Part shown: positions 43,649 to 53,400 of the stretch, piece after piece | How the letters are laid out: every line of letters starts with the position of its first letter | Position numbering within the stretch: position 1 is the stretch's first letter | From: Nematostella vectensis | Taxonomy: Eukaryota > Cnidaria > Anthozoa > Actiniaria > Edwardsiidae | Length of the DNA: 64,000 nucleotides | Reading direction: 5' to 3' | Assembly: GCF_932526225.1 (NCBI RefSeq) | Contig: NC_064046.1 | Span: 12,631,208 to 12,695,207, forward strand | The notes under the pieces: generated by a model | Told to the model about the DNA's origin: nothing | The model's input: the letters and a program-made list of their open reading frames with translations, nothing else | The model's database searches: none | Made by a program: the position numbers and the translations under genes

Positions 43649-44305
43649 TGATCATATAACTGCACCAACTGAGGATAGCTGTATGTTAGGAATAATCTTC
43701 CATGTTTTAACAGTGTCGTCAATTAACTGCCCATCGTATTTGCCTCGCCGTACAATCGCATCTATATCTGGCATACGTAAGCCTCCAAACTCTAGGTCAG
43801 CTATCAATGTCTTATATTTTACCTTTGGCTTTTTACCATTCCAGAGAAAATCTAATATGATTGATTTAACCTTTGCCGCAAAATCAGGTGGCGGGAGTAA
43901 ATTTGAACACACATATAATATCTTAGATAAAGCCAACGTGCGTACAACTATAACTTTCCCCATTAGTGTGAGAGTCCTTGACCTCCATATATTAGGAGTT
44001 GTTTTCAAAATTTCTAACACCCTATCAAAATTATGCTTCTTGATCAAACCTTCATTATGCGAAAAGGAGATACCTAAGATCTTAACACTATCTGTATGTA
44101 GATTCATAACTCTAAAATTATAATTCTAAAACATATTTTCATCTGATTGTCCAACGCCTCCCCCAATCCAACCAATTTTAGATTTGGTAACATTAAGTTT
44201 TAAGAGTGAGTAGGAATAAAACCTATTAAGCTGCGCTAGGAGTTTATCTAATGAATCCTGATTATGAAGAAAAAAAGGTTGCATCATCCGCAAACATTAT
44301 TGACT
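43649..44305 (-). mobile_element. L1/Tx1-like reverse transcriptase remnant
   Basis: The minus-strand frame 44107-43652 includes VKILGISFSHNEG, TPNIWRSRTLTLMGKVIVVR and ILDFLWNGKKPKVKY, typical of L1-like RT C-terminal parts. Upstream, in shifted frames (about 44285), is the catalytic IMFADDAT. At least one frameshift is present. It abuts the other LINE at about 43648, so one may have inserted into the other. Confidence 0.75.
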
Positions 44306-44739
44306 TGATTTCCCAGAGATTAAAGCATAGTTAGTAGGGGAGACTAACTACGATTAGAGCGATTAACTTTTAGGCACTTATAATCCATTATTTTTACATA
44401 AAAAGTGGGGGGTTATTTCAAAATATTTCTTGCAAATATACCATTGTATTTGAAACGTTAACAGCAAATAGGGAGTTAACAACTTATCAACATCCTTAAA
44501 AATCTTGTTTGTAACGCGCGCGCGTTGAATTGATGTAACAAAGAGTATGCGTTCGATTTTTACCCACTGTACCGCGCTGAACGGATAAACGGTCATGATT
44601 AAAAGAAGACAAATAAAAACCAGATCAACGCATGCTTTACGCGTGAGAAGAGCGTGAGTGGCGTCTAAGATCATCCCAAGAGTAAGACGCATTGAAAATT
44701 TCACGAACAAGGAACCTCTCACAAGTACATAGGCGCATC
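44306..44739. other. 5' flank of the two-TM gene
   Basis: Contains a GC-alternating palindrome (AACGCGCGCGCGTT, about 44514). The last 50 bases before ATG 44740 are the presumed 5' UTR. Confidence 0.35.
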
Positions 44740-45213
44740 ATGGCGAGTAGCCACACTAGAGTTGCACGGATAACAGCGTGGCTCACCGACCCTGGGGAGA
44801 ACAATCGTCGCCGGCAAGGAATCTACGTGTTCAGCAGTCTCCTCATCCTCGTCGGATTTTTCATCTCAACTGGTTCGTTTGTACCGTACGGGGAGATGGG
44901 CTATCCTGACCTCAAGGAGGCACTTAAGACTATCAATTTTCTAGGAATTACCTTCATCGTTATTGGATTTTCTCTTTTAAGGGTTATGTGGGTCATTATT
45001 CACCGGCAGCGAAATCTGAACAATCGAGGACAGAACGTCGTGACAGTACCTGGAAACCCTCCCTACCCCCCAGTGGATCAGTATTCTGCCTTTCCCTACC
45101 CCCCACAGGACCAGCAAGCACCACCCTACCCTGCGCAAAACCAGTATTGGAATCCACAGGGTACCAGCTTACCACCACCACCACCAGCTTATGACAAAGC
45201 TATTGGGGTATAG
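44740..45213 (+). CDS. Two-TM proline-rich membrane protein, intronless
   Basis: ATG 44740 to TAG 45213, 157 aa in one exon. N-terminal cytosol-like segment with basic NNRRRQG, TM1 about residues 29-46 (IYVFSSLLILVGFFIS), short loop, TM2 about residues 69-87 (INFLGITFIVIGFSLL), basic HRQRN, and then a Pro/Tyr/Gln-rich tail with PPYPP, PPYPAQNQ and the end PPPPAYDKAIGV. The PPxY-like motifs could bind WW-domain proteins such as NEDD4-type ligases (inference). The layout resembles the gene at 49182-49823. No family name assigned. Its end faces the thioesterase gene end 184 bases away. Confidence 0.75.
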   Translation: MASSHTRVARITAWLTDPGENNRRRQGIYVFSSLLILVGFFISTGSFVPYGEMGYPDLKEALKTINFLGITFIVIGFSLLRVMWVIIHRQRNLNNRGQNVVTVPGNPPYPPVDQYSAFPYPPQDQQAPPYPAQNQYWNPQGTSLPPPPPAYDKAIGV

Positions 45214-45397
45214 AAATAGCACTCTAGGAAAATAAGTATTACCTAAGGAATAATAATGAATACTTTCTAAAAAAAATTCTGGTACATGAAGATTCTTAAA
45301 ATCCCTTTGACAAGCTTATGTTACTTCAAGAAAATTTTGTATAATGTTCAATTATAATTAAATATAATGTTCTCCTGAATAAATGAATCATAGATGT

Positions 45398-47841
45398 CTA
45401 CAGCTTGCTTGGTACACTTGTCAAGTTCTTCCATAGAAAACCCAAAATTTTCCTCCAAGAATCTTCCTGAGCTTTTGCATGCTGTACAGGTTCTCCACCA
45501 AACTTCATATACATCTTGAACACATGGTATGCCATCGAACAAAGAGGGGTGTAGGGTGGCTCTATAAGGTGTCCTGCACCCTCATACATCAATACCGTCA
45601 CTTGAGACTTCTTGCCGTGAGCATCCATTCTATTCATTATCTTCTCGGCAGAGTCCTCAACATACATTAGACTGTCATCTGTTCCATATATGAGAAGGAT
45701 GGGACACTTAGTGTTTTCCACAGGAATCATGTATGGGTTTTCTGTAATATCCCCATCCCAATCCTCCATATAACAATCTTTTACAATGAGGCTTCCATCA
45801 TTCTCAAACTTGTACCCTTCCCCTTGACATGGGACATAAGGAGTCATCTTTCCCCTGTAGCTTATAGGGCTATATTCTATGCAGTGGTATGATGAAATGG
45901 CCACAACAGCTTTAATCTGTTTAAAATTTGCTGCTAAGAGCAAGCCTATCTCTGCTCCTTTTGAGACAGCTGTTACTCCAATGCCCCCAGGGAGTACATG
46001 AGGGTGATTTGATAGCCATTCTGCAGCTTCTATGAAGTATTCCAGACAGAGATCTTCCAATTTATCAGTGAGGTCGTCATATCTGAAGAAGGCCAGGGCT
46101 AGTGATGCAAAACCATGAGATGCAAGTAATGCTGCTCTGTATTCAACCTTGCCACCAACCGACCCAAACATATCCAAAACTCCTAAAAGGAAAAAGTGTA
46201 TCTTATTGTTATTGATATGGAGATTGACCATAGAAAGATTGAAGTGATTTTTGGTTTTGAGCCCATTTCACTAAAGTGCCTTAGACCAAGGTCAAACTGA
46301 ACACTAACAGTGCATGACTGATTTAAAAATAAATAAATAAAAAAACAATATTAAAAAAAGCAATTACACTTGCACTAACAGTAAGCCAGGTTTAAAAGAT
46401 TGGATCACCATTGAACATAGTCCACCATGATTCAACCCTAGGTTCTCAAACCCAAAAGCAGTAAGCCCATCCCACTCTCAGATGCCACTTGAGTCTTAGC
46501 AGTAGTTGTAAGAAGAACTGGGCCTCCATCCATGGAAACAAGGATGACTGCCTCCTCCCACCATTTGATTCCTATCATTTAACAATATTCTAGGTGCATT
46601 TTTTAAAGAGATCTTGGATTATTCTAACTACCCTCCAAAGTAAGTTAATTCATATCAGAAGTGTTTTAGTCTGATCCCAAGCTGCAAATTTTATGTACTT
46701 TATTTTGTTGTTTCTCCTACAGGCAAATACCGGTTAGGGTTAGAGCCAGACAACAGTTTTCTTTTGAAAGGATTTTGATCTAGTCCTTACTAATAAAGCT
46801 TAGAATAGTAATTTAGTGGAGGGGAGGGAGAGGAAAAATGACACGATTAATGTATTTTTCAGTCACGTACACCGGAACTGTGACCATTTTTGGCCACCAA
46901 AATTAGATCATCCATTATTGAAGAATCGTCCAATACTATCCCTTTCCCATATGATACCTATGACTGTGCCCCCCTCAGCTACAATGGCTTATGCAAGTGT
47001 TAATCCCTAAGTTATGCGATCAGCTCTCTTCTTATATTGAAACAGTAAAAAATATACTTGGCAATATGTTATGTTTTTTTTTTGGTCTATGAGATTTTTA
47101 AAGTTTTGTATTTTCCTGCCTATCTTTATATGAGTTTTTCCTCAAAGCGAGCCTAAAAGCCCAGATCATGCCTATGTTCTGTATTTTCAATTTCTACTAA
47201 ATATTCCTTGAATTTATAATCGGTTTTAAAATCCTGAAAGGTCATCTAGCAAGCAAACATTTACCTGGGAAGGGTCCATCTCCTGGTGGAAGAAACAATG
47301 TCGCTCTGATCTTTCCCTCTGTGATGACAATCCGCCTCACCCCTACCCCCATATACCATTTTTCAAAAGTTGTACAGCATACCGCCTCCCCCTCAGACAT
47401 GACATCATCACCCTTGTAATGTCCCCGATGTACAGTAAGGCTGATTTTGTAAGGGGTAGTGACTTCTTTCTTAGCCAGTCTTAGTCCCTTCCGCTGCCCC
47501 GTTTCTGGCATCATGCTCCATAACAAACCCATTGGTTCAATACCCCTATAGAAACCCCCTACGGAGGGCTGTGTGTGGAGGTCAACGCGTCCCTCGCAAT
47601 CGGCTGTGTAGTGTGCGAATGAGTAGAATCTTTCCTTGGAATCTCCCTGTAATCTCGCCTGAATGGTCACATCAGAAGACGGACAAAGGCCATCAATCGT
47701 TATCTTATTTTTGTCATCAATCAAAGAGCTCAAGGGGCTGCAATGAACCGTTGTTTTCGACCTGAATTTTGTCTGTAGAGCCATCATTTGTATCGTTTTC
47801 CTTATACCTCGAAATATAGTCCATTGATGTAAAATACTCAT
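45398..47841 (-). CDS. Acyl-CoA thioesterase / BAAT family enzyme, two exons
   Basis: Exon 1 47841-47265, exon 2 46182-45398; phase 1 at the junction with GTAAAT donor and CTTTTAG acceptor; 453 aa. Exon 1 holds the N-terminal thioesterase-type beta domain (CPSSDVTIQARLQGD, GLLWSMMPETGQRKGLRL, RATLFLPPGDGPFPG). Exon 2 holds the alpha/beta hydrolase domain: nucleophile motif GVTAVSKGAEIGL (Ser, as in ACOT thioesterases, not the Cys of BAAT), acid LLIYGTDDSLM and His GAGHLIEPPY. The tail AKAQEDSWRKILGFL is typical of the family. Role: hydrolysis of fatty acyl-CoA to free acid and CoA. Compartment is unclear: no clear targeting peptide, and the C-terminus SKL is a peroxisomal PTS1 signal. An alternative start at the internal Met-Met is possible. 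Confidence 0.92.
46885..46985 (-). repeat. Interspersed repeat, family B copy in the thioesterase intron
   Basis: GAATCGTCCAATACTATCCC, CCATATGATACCTATGACTG and TGCCCCCCT match the inverse of the 30604-30695 copy. It lies in the 1.08-kb intron. Confidence 0.65.
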
Positions 47842-49181
47842 TCTCTAGTTTCATGGATCTTTCTAGCTCCCTGGTAGTTAAGAAAACATTGTGTTGGGCT
47901 AATTTCAAGGTTCAATGGAACTATAAAAACATGCGCATGCGCACTAACCACTCGCGCACGTATCCACGGTAGGCCTGGGGAAAGCATCCTCCGGACCTCC
48001 TTGTCCCCGCCTCGTTCTCGCGCCTGTGACCTCGAGGAAAGAATGTATTTCAGACGATGAGGAAGAAGGGTGATGGGGGTGGGTGGGTGGGGGTAGCAGA
48101 GTCGATCAACAACTTTTTTATTTACATCTAAAAATCTGGACAGTCTGTTCACATGGAAACTTTGTATGCATTTTGTAATTGGAAACTCCAAATGACTTGT
48201 CTGTGGATTATTTTCATGGGGAAACAAGCATCATTATTTTTTGTTATACTGAGACCAGGGTCTGCGAAGGGGTGGCCCGAGCCCTTCCCCATTTTCAAAT
48301 ACTTGGCTTATAAATGACAAGAAATAGAAGGAAATCCTCAGAAGAATCCCCCTTTCTTGAATACACCCCTGGAAAATCAGATTTTCAGAAAAAATGCTAC
48401 AGCACGACAGATTCCCATATAATTACAGCATAACTTATTGTAGAAAATATAGATATTTCATTACAGTGCAAAGCTAATAAATAAACAATATCCAATATAA
48501 CAAATATGCATGCTTTCCTTTTTCCTTTGACAACTATACTATAACTGTACGTCTACCTATGACTTTATTTTATATAGTAAAATGCACCTAAATATTACTT
48601 ACATGTAAGGGATACTATTACATACTGTATATATACATATATATCAAGTCCCTTCTCAAAATTGCTTCAACAATAAAAACATTCCACTATATGGGGCTTA
48701 AGCCCTAAATTTTGATTATAATTACAATTTTAACACAAAGAGCTTTGGGAATTTTATAGTAGTCATATAAAAATGTTATTTTAATGTCAAATCTTGTGTT
48801 TTGTCCGTGCGCTCTTGAAAAAATAAATGAAAATTGCTTTAAAAAATCCTTGTGTTGGGAATTCATATGTTTCTATACAAGAGTTAGATGTATCAGGACT
48901 ATAACAGCACTATTGAGACCTCATTGTTACCTCTTAATTCATACTAATATTCTTACTAGAGCAGCTTTCATAAACTGGTGGAATACACTTTAGCTTTAGT
49001 GCTGGCTTGCCTAATTACAATAACACTTTGTTTCGTGGACTAATGAAAACAGTTCTTTTACTAACACATCCCAGTTGGTTGCTTTTATGTGTACCTAAAA
49101 CCCATAAGAATATAATATTATGTATATAGTCACTAGACTACTGTTTACTCATTAAAATTATGCTGTTAAAAACACTCAAGT
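47842..49181. other. Intergenic region
   Basis: The 47,900-48,000 part is GC-richer, with ATGCGCATGCGCA, and is the likely thioesterase promoter side. The rest is AT-rich with a GGGTGGGTGGGTGGG tract at about 48080. No gene. Confidence 0.4.
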
Positions 49182-49823
49182 TTATGTCTTGCAGGTTTCA
49201 TCATATGATGGTGGGGCTACATCAGGAGGAGGGTACTGAGACATGTTATATCCTTGCGTCACAGGTGGATATGCTGGTGGGGGGGCCGGTGGTGGAGGGT
49301 AATTTCCAGGGGGCGCAAATCCAGGCTGAGCTGAGGGGTATCCCATGGTGGTTTGAGGTGGGGGGTAGTGTACGGTGCTACCAGGTGGCGGGGCTTGAGG
49401 ACCTGGTGGAGGGTAATTAATAGTCGTTGTTGCAAATGATGGAGTTCCTGCTGTTCCACCAACGTGTCCTGGACTTCTATTGGCTTTCTGACAATGTTTG
49501 CAATAACACATGGATACAACCAAAAGAACAAATCCTATACTCAGGAATATAGGGCCAACAATTTTTAATCTTTCATTTCTTCTTTCTGTCTCAAGTCGAT
49601 CTTCCTTGCAGAAGCTACACCAGTCATCGCTCTCGTCCCAAAAAGACTTGTCCGTATGTCCGACAACCATAGTGATAAGACCAATGAGCAGGCAAATAAA
49701 GGTAGAAAGCCCGAACAGGGCAGCACAGCAACATTGGCCGCCACACTGCACTGGCTGCCGATGGTACACCCGCCCTGGTCGAATAACGACTCTTCCAGCC
49801 GTATGAACATGGCCATTTGCCAT
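49182..49823 (-). CDS. Two-TM Cys- and proline-rich membrane protein, intronless
   Basis: ATG 49823 to TAA 49182, 213 aa in one exon. N-terminus MANGHVHTAGRVV; Cys cluster CGGQCCCAALFG leading into TM1 (about residues 33-52, ending LIGLITMVVG). An external-type loop has WDESDDWCSFCKE. TM2 is about residues 86-106 (IVGPIFLSIGFVLLVVSMCY), followed by CKHC. The long Pro/Tyr/Gly tail has many PPP and PPxY motifs (APPPAYPP, DVAPPSYDETCKT). The Cys around the TMs suggest palmitoylation, and the tail suggests WW-domain binding; both are inference. Family not named. It shares its layout with 44740-45213, and the two may be distant paralogues. Confidence 0.75.
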   Translation of the reverse strand: MANGHVHTAGRVVIRPGRVYHRQPVQCGGQCCCAALFGLSTFICLLIGLITMVVGHTDKSFWDESDDWCSFCKEDRLETERRNERLKIVGPIFLSIGFVLLVVSMCYCKHCQKANRSPGHVGGTAGTPSFATTTINYPPPGPQAPPPGSTVHYPPPQTTMGYPSAQPGFAPPGNYPPPPAPPPAYPPVTQGYNMSQYPPPDVAPPSYDETCKT

Positions 49824-50424
49824 AGTCAAACGATTTTAGCTGTCGCGGCAAGTAGAAACTGGTTGAATCGCAATCGAATCTCGTTGTCTAGGGACTGTCT
49901 GTTCACTTTGATTTTGATGTAAAAAGTGATGTAATTTCAATGAACTTCGAATGTTTAGCAAGCAACAGCAACTTTGTCGTCTATTCTCAAATAAAAATCG
50001 CTTTATCTTTGCAAGAAGTTGATAAGAACCACCGAAACTAAGAGGAAATCAACGTTTGTTAGTTGCTCCTCATACGCAGAGCGTTATGGGCGGATACAAT
50101 GACGTCATGCCACAGGAAACCCAACCTATACACATCGGTGCCGAAGAAGAAAACATTTCATTATTCATTTTGAACGATACGGTATGCTATTTATATATAT
50201 CTCGTTTTGTCACCTAACTTGCTTTACTCGTAGTAGTTGGTGAAACAAAAAAAAAAAACATTTCCACTGGAAATCCGAGATTGCTCTATACCACAGGAAA
50301 CCCGCTTCAATTTTGAAAAACGAGTCCTGTGCATTTTCAATATGGCGGATGAAGAGAAGCTAAAAAGCGCAACAATATTTAATAGGCTGTTCTTGTAAAT
50401 CGGGTAGTTTCGATAGCCACAGAA
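49824..50424. promoter_or_regulatory. Divergent promoter region
   Basis: 600 bases between the ATGs of the minus-strand TM gene and the plus-strand pseudouridine synthase gene. No TATA box was assigned. Contains CCACAGGAAACCC at about 50111 and again CCACAGGAAACCCG at 50291. Presumed bidirectional promoter. Confidence 0.4.
50342..50398 (+). CDS. Upstream ORF before the RPUSD2-like start
   Basis: ATG 50342 (context CAATATGGCGGATG) to TAA 50398, 18 aa, ending 26 bases before the main ATG at 50425. If the transcript starts upstream, this short ORF could dampen translation of the main frame. Whether it is transcribed is not known. Confidence 0.35.
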   Translation: MADEEKLKSATIFNRLFL

Positions 50425-53400
50425 ATGGAAGAGGCGTCCGGAGACGTGCACCGTGAAACGGGGAAGAAGAGAAAGCTGTCCAAGGAAGAGAGGAAAATTG
50501 CCGCCAAGGTACAAACCTCGCACATGGCGATTGAGCCTTTTTATACCTTTTCCCTTCTCCCAACACCATAAAGGTGTCCAGATCCCCTTTAATAGAAGGC
50601 CGTGTTGTTACACCATTGATAAAAGTTTACCTGACCAAGTTTGTACCCTTGTCCTCTTGTTTGAAGCAGAACTACATTATAGAAGGCCTTGGAATATTTG
50701 GGTTGTGGGGGGAGGGGTTGGGGTGTTTGCGATAGAGACATTAATATTGAGGAAAAAGGCATACCCCTATTGGTTATTTTCTTATGATTTTTAAAAAATT
50801 GGTTGTAATGTGCCCCAAGTGTGCACCCCCCCCCCCCCCCCTACCACGCCACTGAGGAGTAAGTGGATCCTTCTACCTCTGATCCATCATGTGACTTTGT
50901 TATGGAGGGGGGCGTAAGGGTTTGCATTGATTTGGTTTTGCCTTAAATCTGGCAGGTTTTTTTTGGTTTTTCATATTTTAGAGTTATATTTTAGGGTTAC
51001 AAAAGAAACCTTGGTGTGTTTTTTAGTGACTTATTTGTTTATTAATTGATTTCAGGAGAAAAAGGCCAAAATGACAGAGAGGAAGAGACCTCCTGGATTT
51101 AACAAAGAACTACACGAGGAGACTTCCTACTTTTCCATTAATGGCAAGCAATTAAGGATGTTATTACATGCATTTTTTTGCCTTCATTTCTCAGGAGGAA
51201 ACTTTATTCTAAAATCTGTAAACTTATTATTTTTCCATGTAGTAACAGTCACTGCAGAGGGGAGGGGCTAGAGCGTGGCCCCTGATTTACAATAACGTAC
51301 AAGATACTGTGCTATGCAACAAGGGACTATTATGTATGACTGTGCGCACAGATGCTGACCGACATCCAACGATTGCAGGCTCTCCTTAGGGGAAACCACT
51401 CACCCATAGCGAGAGATTTTTTAAGATCTGCAAAGATGTTTAAATGTTTTTCTCTTGCTAGTATTCCTATGCACGTCTTCAACAAGTGTGTATTTTCTTT
51501 CTTTCCTTCTTTCTTATTTATAGCCAGTTACCAACATATTGACAGGTTTGTTTCATTTATAGAATTTATGTGTTTACATGACTTGGGAGGCACTATTTCT
51601 TGCTCTCTGTCCTTGAGGAACTAATTGAGCCAGATGAATTGCAAATTACATTTGGAACAAAAGAATACATTACCATAATAACCTCGTTATTATGCTCAAA
51701 ACTGACACAAAACAAATAAAGTTAAAGGTGTTCTCCAATTTTGCCAGTAAAGACGTTAACAAATACTGAAATTATTAATAGCTGTGCACAAAAAAGTGGC
51801 ATCATTTGTGTGGTTTTATTACTTGATTTTCTAAAATATTGAAATATTCATGAGAAGTGATATCTAAATGTTGATTTAGGCGACAAAATCTCAAAAAAAA
51901 TTTTGTCCAATTTCTGGGAAATGAAAGGGTTGTTTAGAGAAGGGTATGATAATTGTATGTGATTCAGAACAACTTGTGCTTGATATGATAACCGCGTACA
52001 GTACTACCAACAATCATACCCTAGAAAATGGATACCACACACTAAAAAAAATAATTTAAGATCTTTCTCCGATTTTCCTATAAATGGCACCCATAAAATC
52101 CCAATAAATAAGGGACGATAAAAGCGATAAAAGTGATAACAATATGGGAACTGTGGTTTCATTTCACAGATCCCGAGAAAATCACTGTCAATTTAAGCTC
52201 AAACGGAGAATCAAGCCAATCATGCCATAAAATAAGTAAATAAGTTTATTTGAACGGAAGAGTATTAGATTTCTTTTATAATATTCCAATCAGATAAACA
52301 AGATAAGAAAGACTTTCATAGTGCAGGGCTCCAGTACAGTCGCCCACAAATAACGGAAATATCATTCTCGAAATTTATGTAGAAATCATTACACGCCACC
52401 ATTGATTCCTGTCAATGATTAGCTGTTTAGCATCTTTATGGTAATATTTAGCACGCAAAACAGTATCCTGCAATCACTGATTCGAGCAAACTACATAACA
52501 TTATGTTTGCCTTCTGTGGGAATTTTCTGGTCAAAGAAGATATCTCTACAGTCCAGAAACAGTGCACTTTTTTGTCATTTAACATTCCACATCTGCCATT
52601 TTGATTGCCATATCTCTCAATGAAATGTGCATATGCAGCAGAATAGTCCCTTGTTATGCTATGCAATTTTGCCTTTCTTGAACTTGCAACACTTGGATTA
52701 TGGTGTTTAAGTAAAATTGTCTTTCTCAACAGGTCTCAGGCATGTGAAACCATACTACTTTACATTTACTTCTCACTGCAAAGGGCGGTGGCTGAATCGT
52801 GAACTTCTTGACATATTCAGAGAAGAGTTTAGATCAGAATCAATCAGTTATTATGTAAGTGTTTTTTTGTTTGTTTAAAGGGTACTGAATAGATACAGAA
52901 TAGATAAAAGTGCTAAATAAGCTTAAGTGCATTTCACAGGCTTATGAAAACCACACTATTTAGTATCTCATTGTTTTTTTTTTCTTTTTTACTTTTTGCA
53001 GGAGAAAGCTATTGAGTCTGGGAAAATAACAGGTAAAGTTATCTCATCGTAGGAACAAATGATTTTATGTTTTTTTTTTTTTCTGAATTCTTTTCTGTTT
53101 TATTATTGGTTTATAGTTAATGGGGAGAAAGTACTTCCAACTACAGTTTTAAGGGGCAATGATGTTTTGCGTAACAGAGTTCACAGGTAAGAATGTCCTT
53201 TACTTAGCTAAACAGGGCCCTAGCAGGGGGTGGGCACGTACCCCCTAATATTTTAAAAAATCATAAGGAAATTATCAGTAGGGGTGTGGTTGTGCCCCCA
53301 AAATTTACTAAATGTTTCTGTATTGTGCCCCAGCGATATTTCAAGGCCTGCTACAGCACTGCTAAAGATGATATTACCAGAAAAGTTGCTCTAATTAGAA

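Noticed and set aside
44378-44722. 114-codon minus ORF upstream of the two-TM gene
   Set aside because: Begins without ATG context, has no family match and overlaps the promoter side of a supported gene.
51144-51271. Read-through of RPUSD2-like exon 2 as coding
   Set aside because: Conservation stops at 51143 and resumes in phase at 52733; the extra sequence ends at a stop.
52448-52729. 93-codon minus ORF inside RPUSD2-like intron 2
   Set aside because: No coding character and no homology; it lies in an intron of the other strand's gene.
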